This document shows, piece by piece, positions 8,341 through 16,167 of a stretch of DNA of 21,322 bases (positions are counted from its first letter, which is position 1; each line of letters starts with the position of its first letter). Both the position numbers and the translations under genes were made by a program. The notes under the pieces are model-generated. The model was not told the origin of the DNA, made no database searches, and worked only from the letters and a program-made list of their open reading frames with translations. Origin of the DNA: Chloroflexota bacterium (lineage in GTDB: Bacteria; Chloroflexota; Anaerolineae; UBA7937; JACPPX01); contig JACPPX010000152.1 of assembly GCA_016190785.1 (NCBI GenBank), forward strand, positions 1 to 21,322, in the 5' to 3' direction.

Positions 8341-9392
8341 CGGAACAACTCCTTGTTCTCTTTGACCCAGGCGCACAGTTCAGTGATCCCCTCATCTACT
8401 GTAATCTGTGGTTCCCAATCCAGATCCCGCTTGGCCTTGCGGATGTCTGAGATATAGACCCGTTGGTCGCCGGGTCGCCAATCGCTAAAGGTGAAGGGTA
8501 CGGAGATGCCCAGCATCCCTTCCAGCCGGCGAACCAGTTCCAGGATGGAGAGGGCGTTCTGCGGGCCGCCCCCCAGGTTGTAAGCCTGGCCCTGGCAGCT
8601 CTCGATGCGCTCCGCGGCCCGCTCACAGGCGGCGATAAGGTCCCGGACATGGAGGAGATCCCGCACCTGTTGGCCGTCGCCGTAGATGGTGATGGGGCGG
8701 CCCAAAACTGCGGAAATGACAAAATGAGCTACCCATCCCTGGTCCTCGATTCCAAACTGGCGGGGGCCGTAGATGCAGGATTGGCGGAAAACCACTGTCT
8801 TCAGGCCGTAGATGCGGGCGTAGTCCAACATATACTGATCGCAGGCCCCCTTGGAGCAGCCATAAGGGGAGTAGAGGTCGAGGGGAAACTCCTCGCTGAC
8901 CCCCTGCGGATAGTCGGGCAAGCGATACCGCAGATGCCCATTGGCCACGCGCACCTCCTTTAATGCTCCGTAGACCTTGTTGGTGGAGGAGTAGATCACG
9001 ATGGGGTCGGTCCTCGCCTCGCGGATGGCCTCTAGGATATTCAGGCCACCCAAGGCGTTGACCGAAAAATCCGCCCGTGGGTTGTGGATGGAAGTTGTTA
9101 CCGCCACTTGCGCCGCTAGGTGAAAGACGATGTCCGCTCCCTCTACCGCAGTGCGGAGGGCCTTGAAATCTCGGATGTCGTCTTTGGCGATGGTGAGCCG
9201 GCCATCCCCCAATTCCCGGAGCCAGGCTGCGTTTTTCTCGGCCCCGGGCCGGGATAGGTTATCGTAGGTCATCACCTCCCAGCCCTTATCCAGATAATGG
9301 GCCGCCAGGTTGCTACCAATGAAGCCGCAGCCCCCGGTGATCAACACCCTATTCTTTACGCGACCACCCACTTCCGGTCTCTCCCTGACCAT
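8337..9392 (-). CDS. CDP-paratose 2-epimerase-like extended SDR
   Basis: 351 residues, the usual length for extended short-chain dehydrogenases. The NAD-binding GxxGxxG is GGCGFIG (20-26), the strand-2 end is DNLSRPGAEKNAAWL, and the catalytic residues appear as S135/S136-T137 and Y177xxxK181 (YGCSK). The string of matches QVAVTTSIHNP, YSSTNKVYG, SPYGCSKGACDQYMLDYARI, EDQGWV and QQVRDLLH is what I know from Salmonella RfbE (CDP-paratose to CDP-tyvelose, EC 5.1.3.10) and relatives, closer than to UDP-glucose 4-epimerases. No CDP-sugar-forming partners (RfbF/G/H/S types) are visible in the window, so the actual substrate may differ. The start at 9392 has AGGAG with a short 3-nt spacer; a GTG seven codons downstream is an alternative. 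The gene begins 7 nt after the preceding stop. Confidence 0.87.
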   Translation of the reverse strand: MVRERPEVGGRVKNRVLITGGCGFIGSNLAAHYLDKGWEVMTYDNLSRPGAEKNAAWLRELGDGRLTIAKDDIRDFKALRTAVEGADIVFHLAAQVAVTTSIHNPRADFSVNALGGLNILEAIREARTDPIVIYSSTNKVYGALKEVRVANGHLRYRLPDYPQGVSEEFPLDLYSPYGCSKGACDQYMLDYARIYGLKTVVFRQSCIYGPRQFGIEDQGWVAHFVISAVLGRPITIYGDGQQVRDLLHVRDLIAACERAAERIESCQGQAYNLGGGPQNALSILELVRRLEGMLGISVPFTFSDWRPGDQRVYISDIRKAKRDLDWEPQITVDEGITELCAWVKENKELFR

Positions 9393-9399
9393 TCGCTCC

Positions 9400-10125
9400 T
9401 CATTCCTCAGCAGAGATAAAAATCTTTAATTCCCCCAAACCTTCATCTACTACCTGCAAGGGGAAATCGCCTTTTTCATTGTCCCGGAACCACTGTGCCA
9501 GGTACCGGGAGAGGGCGGCCAACCCCAACCCTTCTACAGTGAACTCCGACTGCCGATCCCCATCGGAGACGCAATGCCCAAATGCCAATTTGAACCCAAA
9601 ACCATCTTGGCGGGAGACCCCCAAGTCCTCCAGGGCTGCGGTCAGGATGGCCAGCCGGCGAGGCCCCAGGAACACGATGGATCCTCTCTCCTGCATCTGG
9701 GATTCGGGGGAGGGGAGAAGGGGAGAGCCAGCTGGAGCCTCCGTGGCTTCCGGGACTTCTTCACCCTCCTTATCTCTTTTGGATTGCCTATCCCCGAGTA
9801 TGGCCTCCCCCAACGCCAGGGGCAGGTCCAGCGACGGGTTCAGGAGAGGTCCCAAGTTCGACACCTTACTGCCCCCGGTTTTAGGTAGGAAAGACGCCGG
9901 CAAAGGAACCTGGGTTGACTCCCCTGCATTTTCCGGGACCTTTCTTCTGGCTGCTGTCTCTTGTCGGCCGAGATTTACCACCTCCTCGCCCGTCCTCTTC
10001 CTGCGGACAGCGGCAGTAAGCCCGTGCCTCTGGGCATCCGGCCCCGGAACAGCCTTTGCACTAGATCTCCGGATTGGCCGGGCCGAGGATCGACCCTGCG
10101 CACGTTTATTGGCTGAACGAGCCAT
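9400..10125 (-). CDS. Hypothetical protein with basic disordered N-terminus
   Basis: 241 residues, family not recognised. Residues 1-45 are very rich in Arg, Lys, Ser and Ala. Residues 46-145 look disordered, with VPENAGE at 63-69, LPASFLPKTGGS at 75-86 and a charged stretch (DRQSKRDKEGEEVPE). Residues 146-241 look like a small folded domain (GSIVFLGPRRLAILTAALEDLGV ... LKIFISAEE). There is no signal peptide or membrane helix. The gene overlaps the end of the exosortase gene by 20 nt and ends 7 nt before the epimerase, so it belongs to the operon. The opposite strand also has a 241-codon frame here (9479-10204), but its composition is not protein-like. The LPKTG string resembles a sortase motif but has no hydrophobic stretch after it. 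Confidence 0.6.
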   Translation of the reverse strand: MARSANKRAQGRSSARPIRRSSAKAVPGPDAQRHGLTAAVRRKRTGEEVVNLGRQETAARRKVPENAGESTQVPLPASFLPKTGGSKVSNLGPLLNPSLDLPLALGEAILGDRQSKRDKEGEEVPEATEAPAGSPLLPSPESQMQERGSIVFLGPRRLAILTAALEDLGVSRQDGFGFKLAFGHCVSDGDRQSEFTVEGLGLAALSRYLAQWFRDNEKGDFPLQVVDEGLGELKIFISAEE

Positions 10126-10750
10126 TCGCTCTACTTGCCTCCGGAACCCACTCGTACTCCCTTTCCAGGAAGTAGTTGAAGAGGACCGACCACAAAACCG
10201 TTAGCCAGATAAGGATCATGAGGGTGCCCCCGTAGTCGTGGAAGATAACCGCTGGCAACCGGCCAAAGTAATAGGCCACCAGGGCCACCGCGGCTATCCG
10301 CAAGAGATTCATCCAGAAGGTGCCCAAGAGACCCAGGGCGATGACCTGGATCTTGCGAGCTCTGGAGAAGGGCCCTTGCAGGCCGCTCACCAGGGTGATG
10401 GCAAAAAGGATAAAACTCTGCCATCCCACACAGTTCCAACTGATATAGACCGGGATGGGGAAGGCGGAGCCCGGCTTGCTGAGAAACAGGGCTTCATCGT
10501 TGACCATGGCCGAGATGCCGAAGGGCCGCAGGAGCACGGCGATCATCCGCACCTCGCTAGGCACCACCCAGTCCTCCAGGATCCAGTTGAGATTCAGGTT
10601 TATCACCATCCGGGTCAAGAACTCGTTGAAAGTGGTCACTAAAGGCAAGACCATCAGGACTGCCGCCGCCAGGAGGAGGATCAACTGGTAGGTGTTTTGC
10701 CCCGGCCGGACCGGTGTGGACTGTATCTCGCTTAAGGTTTTCCTGTCCAA
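10106..10750 (-). CDS. Exosortase/archaeosortase-family transpeptidase
   Basis: 214 residues from a TTG at 10750, chosen because it sits 4 nt after the stop of the preceding gene with GAGGG upstream. The longer frame to 10945 would overlap that gene by about 190 nt with a Cys/Trp/Arg-rich, unlikely sequence. The three catalytic signatures of the EpsH/Xrt superfamily are present in order: Cys107 in SWNCVGWQS, Arg151 in MNLLRIAAV and His171 in FHDYGGT, each at the edge of a hydrophobic helix. There are about five or six membrane segments, and the length suits a minimal exosortase. In this family the enzyme recognises a short motif-helix-basic C-terminal signal on exported proteins and processes it during surface attachment. 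The preceding gene ends in exactly such a signal (VPEN, helix, Arg cluster), so it is the obvious candidate substrate. The Xrt subtype is not assigned. Confidence 0.88.
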   Translation of the reverse strand: MDRKTLSEIQSTPVRPGQNTYQLILLLAAAVLMVLPLVTTFNEFLTRMVINLNLNWILEDWVVPSEVRMIAVLLRPFGISAMVNDEALFLSKPGSAFPIPVYISWNCVGWQSFILFAITLVSGLQGPFSRARKIQVIALGLLGTFWMNLLRIAAVALVAYYFGRLPAVIFHDYGGTLMILIWLTVLWSVLFNYFLEREYEWVPEASRANGSFSQ

Positions 10751-10754
10751 CTTT

Positions 10755-13742
10755 TCAACCCTCGCTGTGCCTTCGCCACTGTTGCACTCTTGAGACCAGA
10801 GTGGGCAAGATGGCCGCCAACGGCAGGAGCACCCAGCCATTCTCCGGCACCACCACCGTGGGGGTGTCCAACCGGGAGTCGGAGGTGCTGCCTGCTCCCC
10901 CTTCGTAGCGCAGGTTAATCCCGCTTCCGGCCACCGCCGTGACATTCAGCCGCAAGACCAGTTTCTTGGGGCTGGCCGCGGTTATGGTCTGGGCCGAGCA
11001 GGAACCGCAGATGGTGACAGAGAGGGTCAGGTTGCCGCCAGAGTTGGCAGTGGTCTGGGAGGTAGATTCCCCGAACTGGCTGTAGTTGGAGCCATCGGGG
11101 TCAGAAAGCCCCACCTGGGCGGTGAAAGTTATGGTGCTGTTAGCGGCCGCTCGGTTGTAGTCCAATATGAAGTCATAGGCACCAGAGGCAATGGAGGCAT
11201 CATCGTTGCCGGTAGGATAGGTCTCGCTGGAGTACCACTTGTACACGCCCGTTGCATTAATAGTCAGGGTGGTGGCTGATGAACCAGCCGTCCCCCGGGT
11301 CATCTCCTTGCCGTCGTTCAGGGCCGCGGTTCGCAGATAAAAGGTGTCCGGCGCAGCCAATACCACCGGGACCATCGGGGAAAAGAGGCCTAGCAGAAGG
11401 AGCAGGGTGGCCATCCCGCTGATGAGGGCATTGGCCAGCCGAGAGGGACTGCGCAGAAGCCAGGAGAGGCCCGGTATGCGAGAGAAATGGGTGGCGGCTC
11501 GGCGGGGGGCTTTCCTTCGCAGACGCCGCGGCAGGAGCCAACTTAACTTGCCTCCCAAATCCAGCCGATCGAAGATCTCGGTGATGGTCCCCGTCTTGGG
11601 AGTGCGGAACCAGCCGCCCTCCTTGGCCTCCAAAAGACCCCGGAGAGCTGCATAGCCTTGAAAGGGGACGAGCAACATCCCCAAAATGAGCGCGGAAAGC
11701 GCCCCGGTCCACTCTCGCTTCACCCCCCGCTCCATGAAGAGGCCAGCCAGGTTCATTAAGGTCAGGGCCCCCATATTGGTGAAGACCAGGGACCAGCCCA
11801 GAAGGGAGGTCCAGTAGGGGACCCCCTGGCGGAGGATCAGTTCCGAGATAAACCAAAAGGCAGTGCCCACCATGAAGAAGAGGGACTGGAGGTAATAGGG
11901 GGCATAGTAGATGAACTCCAATCTCTCCCGCAGGCTGAGGTTGGGCGAAGCCATGACCAGGGGGAAGAACTTCTTGACATTGTAGGTGTGCCCCTCCGCC
12001 CAACGCATCCTTTGCCGCACCAGACGGCTGAAAGTGGAAACGCACTCTGAAGGGGCCTGGATGAAGGGGGTGTAGAGCACCTTGTAGCCGTCCAGGTAGA
12101 GTTTGAGGGTCAACTCCCAGTCCTCGGTGATGCTGTACCCCCAGCCCAATTTGCGCAGGACATCGGCGCGGATCATGTACACGCTGCCGGAGATCATCTT
12201 CATGGTGCCCAAAAATTCCTGCGCCGATCTCTCCACTACATAAGATCCACTGTACTCCGTGCGCACCCCTTTGGTGATCCAGTTCTCGTCGCCATTGAGG
12301 ATGTGCCACTGGTAGCCTTGCACCGCGGCGGTATTGTCATCGAGGTACCGGCTCTTTCTCGCCTTGTGAGGCCGGCCATTGCCGTTGCCGTTTTCGCCAA
12401 AGAAGTAGGCTAAGAACTGCCAAATGATCTGGGCGGGGGGGATGAAATCGGCGTCGAAGATAACCACAAACTCCGTCCGGCGGTCCATCACCTCCATGGC
12501 ATAGCGCAAGGCCTGGCCCTTGAATCCCTTGCGGTTGATGCGGTGGCTGATTTTCACTCGAGGGTGGTGGGCCCAGCGTTCCAGCCCTTCCAGGGTTTGG
12601 TCGGCGGAGTCGTCAGCCACAATGACCTCGTAGTTGGGGTAGTCCAAGGAGGTGCAGGCCTCAAGGAGCCGGTCCATCACCCGCTGCTCGTTGTAGAGGG
12701 GGAGATGGATGGACACGAAGGGGGCCGGATCCAGGTGGATGGGGGGGATTTCCAAGTATCCGTTTTTCCCATTGTGCAGGCCGTTGTGTAGCCCGTTTTT
12801 CCCATTGCGCAGGCCGTTGTACCCCCCGTTTCCATTTTGCATCCCATTCTGCCCGTTCCCCAACCCCCGCCCCAGGAGACGGAGTGCCAACCGTCGCACT
12901 AAGCCCCGCAACCCACCGTTGGTCCATCCGTTTCTAAATCCATTGTGCAATCCGTTAGTAACCCCATTGTGGAGTCCATTGCCGTTCCGGCCGTTGCCGT
13001 TGGCCACCCCGCTCTCCCCGCTGAAGGCCAGGATGAGGGCCACGATGGTGTAGTAACGAACGGCGTAGATGAAAAACAGAAGGCCAAAAATCAGGCTTAT
13101 GATGGCCATCACCCGGCCGAGGGTCAGACTTTTCACCAAATCGCGCAGGGCGGGGAAGACGAGGAGAGCAAAGAGGACAAGGTAGATCGCAATCAGCCAA
13201 GCCACCTTGGCTAGAAGATCCAGGTCCATCCTTCTCCGGACCCAGACCCAGAGCAGGCGATACATGCTCCCTGGGGTTAAAACCCCCAGGCCGGCCAAGA
13301 CCCGCGACGCCCAGGACGGGGCTATCCATCGCTGGCCGCGGGGAGCCGCGAGCGTCGCTTCTTTTTTTACCGGGGGAACCACGGGCTCGAGGCTGGGCGT
13401 GCGGAGGGCAGCGAGGACGGCATCCCATGGCTCGTCTTTGGTGATGAAGGTCTCCCCCCCAGCGGCCAGACCTTGCTCCCGCCAGATGGTCTCCGCAGCC
13501 AAAAATATCACGCGGGATTTCGGGTAAAACGCTTTGATGCGGCGTGTGGCGTCGATTCCGTTTAGGGAGGGGAGGTTGACGTCCATCAGGACCACATCCG
13601 GCCGGAGGGATTTCACCCGGGCGATGGCTTCCCAGCCATCCTTGGCCTGCCCGATGACGGCCAGGTCGCTCTCCAGGCTCAGGAGTTCCGAGACCTGGGT
13701 TCGCACCGCAGCGCTATCATCGACTACCAGGACTTTCAACAT
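10755..13742 (-). CDS. Receiver domain-GT2 polysaccharide synthase-secreted domain fusion with PEN C-terminal sorting signal
   Basis: 995 residues from the ATG at 13742 (MLKVLVVDD); the frame extends 23 codons further but that part is not protein-like. Order: receiver domain 1-120 with D8/D9, phospho-acceptor D54 and K102; two helices at about 176-198 and 209-240; an Asn-Gly-rich linker (248-328, 19 NG pairs); a processive family-2 glycosyltransferase at about 340-600 with D377/D378, D430xD432, TED 539-541 and QRMRW 577-581 as in cellulose-synthase-like enzymes; three further helices at about 617-636, 643-669 and 679-703; a basic stretch; then a signal-peptide-like segment (765-797, ending VVLAA); a Thr/Ser/Asn-rich, probably beta-stranded extracellular domain (798-960); and a C-terminal signal VPEN (965-968), hydrophobic 970-984, R985/R990/R991. 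No PilZ domain is seen. No Shine-Dalgarno was found upstream. The exosortase gene follows 4 nt later. Confidence 0.9.
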   Translation of the reverse strand: MLKVLVVDDSAAVRTQVSELLSLESDLAVIGQAKDGWEAIARVKSLRPDVVLMDVNLPSLNGIDATRRIKAFYPKSRVIFLAAETIWREQGLAAGGETFITKDEPWDAVLAALRTPSLEPVVPPVKKEATLAAPRGQRWIAPSWASRVLAGLGVLTPGSMYRLLWVWVRRRMDLDLLAKVAWLIAIYLVLFALLVFPALRDLVKSLTLGRVMAIISLIFGLLFFIYAVRYYTIVALILAFSGESGVANGNGRNGNGLHNGVTNGLHNGFRNGWTNGGLRGLVRRLALRLLGRGLGNGQNGMQNGNGGYNGLRNGKNGLHNGLHNGKNGYLEIPPIHLDPAPFVSIHLPLYNEQRVMDRLLEACTSLDYPNYEVIVADDSADQTLEGLERWAHHPRVKISHRINRKGFKGQALRYAMEVMDRRTEFVVIFDADFIPPAQIIWQFLAYFFGENGNGNGRPHKARKSRYLDDNTAAVQGYQWHILNGDENWITKGVRTEYSGSYVVERSAQEFLGTMKMISGSVYMIRADVLRKLGWGYSITEDWELTLKLYLDGYKVLYTPFIQAPSECVSTFSRLVRQRMRWAEGHTYNVKKFFPLVMASPNLSLRERLEFIYYAPYYLQSLFFMVGTAFWFISELILRQGVPYWTSLLGWSLVFTNMGALTLMNLAGLFMERGVKREWTGALSALILGMLLVPFQGYAALRGLLEAKEGGWFRTPKTGTITEIFDRLDLGGKLSWLLPRRLRRKAPRRAATHFSRIPGLSWLLRSPSRLANALISGMATLLLLLGLFSPMVPVVLAAPDTFYLRTAALNDGKEMTRGTAGSSATTLTINATGVYKWYSSETYPTGNDDASIASGAYDFILDYNRAAANSTITFTAQVGLSDPDGSNYSQFGESTSQTTANSGGNLTLSVTICGSCSAQTITAASPKKLVLRLNVTAVAGSGINLRYEGGAGSTSDSRLDTPTVVVPENGWVLLPLAAILPTLVSRVQQWRRHSEG
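12759..13001 (-). repeat. Asn-Gly-rich low-complexity coding repeat
   Basis: Inside the synthase gene, residues 248-328 consist largely of NG units spaced two to four residues apart (LHNG, KNG, RNG, VTNG, NGNG), 19 NG dipeptides in two blocks separated by a conventional basic segment (LRGLVRRLALRLLGRGL). A smaller NG cluster (three pairs) recurs at residues 451-456 inside the glycosyltransferase domain. At DNA level the repeats appear on the plus strand as ccgtt and cattgtgc units. They join the second membrane helix to the catalytic domain and so form a long flexible cytosolic tether. Confidence 0.85.
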
Positions 13743-13967
13743 GGTAGTCGGGTGCAAAACTTCTGGAAAGTGGGCACAAGGGGGAGAAGCCGGGCGACGG
13801 TGAGGGAGCATGCCCTGGGTTGCGCTGCCATCTGCCCCGGCCGCAAGCCGGTGGCGGACATTACCTCTTTTGCCAAGCCCTTTTGCTCCTTGAAGATTTT
13901 CAAATTTACCCGTATTTTCCCTCTACTGTTGCCCCCAGTCATCAGGCCGGAGATGGATTTTAAGAAA

Positions 13968-14001
13968 GACCCGGGGCTGATTTTTTCATCAGCCCCGGGT
14001 C
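13968..14001 (-). terminator. Rho-independent-type terminator of the kinase/regulator operon
   Basis: A perfect 13-bp GC-rich stem (GACCCGGGGCTGA with its complement) closes an 8-nt loop. It begins about 25 nt beyond the response-regulator stop, and on the minus strand it is followed by CTTTCTTAAAAT, a short U-rich run. It separates the kinase/regulator unit from the synthase gene that starts at 13742, so the synthase should have its own promoter in 13743-13967; I found no convincing one there. Confidence 0.8.
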
Positions 14002-14026
14002 CTAGCTTGGCGCGCCTTACTAGTAC

Positions 14027-14716
14027 TTAAGTCATACGACTTTGGGTCGATGTCAGGGGAACCTCCACCAGTCCCTCCCGGAGAGCGTAGAGGATGGCTT
14101 CCACACGTCCCCTTGCCTGGATTTTGGCAAAAATGTGGGAGAGATGGGTTTTGACCGTCCGTTCGGTGATGTGGAGTTCCTGGGCGATCTCTGCGTTCCT
14201 CATCCCCTGGGCGAGAGCTGCCAGAATCTCCAGCTCCCTCTTGGTGAGGTGCTCGACCAGTTCTTCTGGGTGCTGCGGGCTTTGGTAGACTCGGTCGAGG
14301 ACCCGGCGAAGGATGGAAGGAGTTACCATAGACTCCCCCTGGGCCACCCGCCGGATGGCCTCGGTCAGTTCCTCGGGGGAGGCATCCTTCAAGAGGAACC
14401 CATCGGCACCGGCCTCCAGACTCTGGAACACGTATTCGTCATTCCCAAAACCGGTTAGAACTATAACCCCCATCTCGGGGTAGAGATCTTTGATGTGTTT
14501 GGTGGCCTCGACGCCGTTCATGCTTGACATCCGCAGGTCCATCAGGATGACATCCGGTCGCAGAGCCTCGGCCAGGGCGATTACCTCATGGCCATCACTG
14601 GCCTCCCCCACAACCTGTATATCGTCTCGGAGGCCGAGTATCATCCTCAGCCCCTCGCGCACCACTTGGTGATCGTCCCCGATCAACACCTTTAGCCGTT
14701 TGTATTGACTATCCAT
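14027..14716 (-). CDS. NarL/FixJ-family response regulator
   Basis: 229 residues. The receiver domain (8-125) has acidic pocket D14/D15, phospho-acceptor D60 (LMDLRM), T88 and K110. The LuxR-type helix-turn-helix (about 157-213) contains LTKRELEILAALAQGMRNAEIAQEL and TERTVKTHLSHIFAKI. It is the cognate output of the kinase encoded immediately upstream (7-nt gap; GGGGGAGG inside the end of the kinase gene serves as its ribosome-binding site). Such regulators bind DNA as dimers after phosphorylation. Targets are unknown; the downstream glycan/exosortase genes and its own promoter region are natural candidates (inference). The hairpin terminator follows within about 25 nt. Confidence 0.95.
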   Translation of the reverse strand: MDSQYKRLKVLIGDDHQVVREGLRMILGLRDDIQVVGEASDGHEVIALAEALRPDVILMDLRMSSMNGVEATKHIKDLYPEMGVIVLTGFGNDEYVFQSLEAGADGFLLKDASPEELTEAIRRVAQGESMVTPSILRRVLDRVYQSPQHPEELVEHLTKRELEILAALAQGMRNAEIAQELHITERTVKTHLSHIFAKIQARGRVEAILYALREGLVEVPLTSTQSRMT

Positions 14717-14723
14717 CCTCGGG

Positions 14724-15983
14724 CTACCTCCCCCGCGGGCCCCGAGCAGGGACGGTTAATGTGACCACCGTCCCCTGCCCCGGACGGCTCTTTATATCAA
14801 GAGTCCCTCCCATGAGATGGGCCCGCTCCACCATACCCATCAGCCCGAATTTCTTCTGCTGCCAGGCGGTCTGGGTGGCCTCCTTGACCGAGAACCCCCG
14901 CCCGTTGTCGACAATCTTTATCTGGATACCGCGCGGGGTACCGCCCAGTTCGACTTCCACCCGTCCGGCCTGGGCGTGTTTCGCCACGTTGTTCAGGGCC
15001 TCGCGCACGATGGCTAGGAGATTGCCCTTCTCCTCTGCGGAGAGATCGACCAGGGGGCTGGTGATTTTCAGGGTGCTTTCGATGTGAGTCTTTTCCCGGA
15101 AGGAGGAAAGGGCCCGCTCCAAGAGAGGAACCAGATCCATCTCTTCTACATCCTCCGCGCGCAAGTCAAAGATCAAGCGACGCAGCCCCTGGAGGCTGGT
15201 CCGGGCCTGTTGCTTGACTTTGGCCATGTGGCCCTTAAGTTTTTCAGGTTCTTGGGCAGCAAACTTCTCGCTGAGCTCCAACTGGAGGACTAGGGCGGTA
15301 AATTCCTGGACCGGACCGTCGTGGATCTGCTGCGCCAAGTGCCGCCGTTGGGCAATGAGGTCCGCCTCCAGAGCCGGCATCCAGCGGAGAGACAAGGCAA
15401 GGACGGCAGCGCACGGTCTGGCCAGGGCGGTTAGCCGGGTCACATCTTCTTGGTCAAAGTGCCCCATAACCTGTTTGTCGCTGACCCATAAAACGCCAAG
15501 ATCCTTTGTCCCCAAAGTCAAGGGTACGCAGACCGCGTCTTTGGACTCCGCTCTCCATCCCGGCCAAAGGGAGATGACAGTCGGTTTGTTCAAAATCAGG
15601 GGTTCGCGCTGTTTGAGAACTCGGGAGAGCAGGTTATTGTTCTGCCCGTCGCGGGGCGCCAGCGGCACGGACTTCTTGGGTTCGCCGGCAGCGCCAGTGA
15701 TAAGGATCCCTTCCTGCCCCTCCGTAAGGAGGATGGCCCCTTTCCCGGCCTCTGTGGTGCGAAGGGCCACCTCCAAAAGATCTGAGCCGAGGACTTGAAC
15801 CGAGAGGGGAGAGACCGCCGAGCCATTCCCTGTCGGGCGGTCCTCTTGGCTGAATTCTGCCGCTCTGATCTCAGGCCGATCACTCGTGATCGACAGCGGT
15901 CCAACGGACTGCTCAGCCTCCAGAAGGCGATCGGCGCCCCTCTTCGTCCCGCCTCCTAGCCAACGTGTGCTTGAACTGGTCAC
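14724..15983 (-). CDS. Soluble GAF-domain sensor histidine kinase, NarX/HisKA_3 type
   Basis: 419 residues, no membrane helix. The start is GTG at 15983, with GGAGG 8 nt upstream. A polar N-terminus is followed by a GAF-like sensor domain (about 63-198, ending in the usual QEDVTRLTALARPCAAVLAL helix), a HisKA_3 dimerisation domain with His221 in QQIHDGPVQ, and an HATPase domain: N box REALNNVAKHA (328-338), G1 DNGRGF (359-364), G2 FGLMGM (379-384). It autophosphorylates at His221 and passes phosphate to the NarL-type regulator encoded 7 nt downstream. The receiver domain on the large synthase is a second possible target (inference). The GAF ligand is unknown; a CVPL segment (152-155) is part of the fold and not evidence of haem or Fe-S binding. 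A -24/-12 promoter lies about 185 nt upstream of the start. Confidence 0.93.
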   Translation of the reverse strand: MTSSSTRWLGGGTKRGADRLLEAEQSVGPLSITSDRPEIRAAEFSQEDRPTGNGSAVSPLSVQVLGSDLLEVALRTTEAGKGAILLTEGQEGILITGAAGEPKKSVPLAPRDGQNNNLLSRVLKQREPLILNKPTVISLWPGWRAESKDAVCVPLTLGTKDLGVLWVSDKQVMGHFDQEDVTRLTALARPCAAVLALSLRWMPALEADLIAQRRHLAQQIHDGPVQEFTALVLQLELSEKFAAQEPEKLKGHMAKVKQQARTSLQGLRRLIFDLRAEDVEEMDLVPLLERALSSFREKTHIESTLKITSPLVDLSAEEKGNLLAIVREALNNVAKHAQAGRVEVELGGTPRGIQIKIVDNGRGFSVKEATQTAWQQKKFGLMGMVERAHLMGGTLDIKSRPGQGTVVTLTVPARGPRGR

Positions 15984-16167
15984 CTCTTGCTCCTCCCAGT
16001 TACGGATCCCAGGGGGGTTGGAATTACTCCTTTTCCAACCTCGTTCCCCGCAGGCTTATCCCCCTGTGGCCACAGATAATTAGGTCGTTTATCGTTTCTA
16101 GTCACCAGGACGCACACCTTCTCTCATTCCCTTCTGCCTCTGCCAGGTGCTTCTACTTATCTATTGT

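Noticed and set aside
9479..10204. 241-codon plus-strand frame opposite the hypothetical gene
   Set aside because: The minus-strand frame fits the operon overlaps and has a plausible folded domain; the plus-strand product is Ser/Arg/Pro-rich without structure and has no suitable ribosome-binding site.
10751..10945. N-terminal extension of the exosortase to an ATG at 10945
   Set aside because: It would overlap the coding end of the synthase by about 190 nt and encodes a Trp/Cys/Arg-rich stretch; the TTG at 10750 has a ribosome-binding site and the expected spacing.
11257..12309. 350-codon alternative frame within the synthase gene
   Set aside because: Fully overlapped by the GT2 domain with catalytic motifs; the product is His/Pro/Gly-rich and resembles no protein.
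13736..13942. 68-codon minus-strand ORF upstream of the synthase
   Set aside because: The N-terminal half looks mildly protein-like, but there is no Shine-Dalgarno and no recognisable motif, and the C-terminal half is not protein-like.
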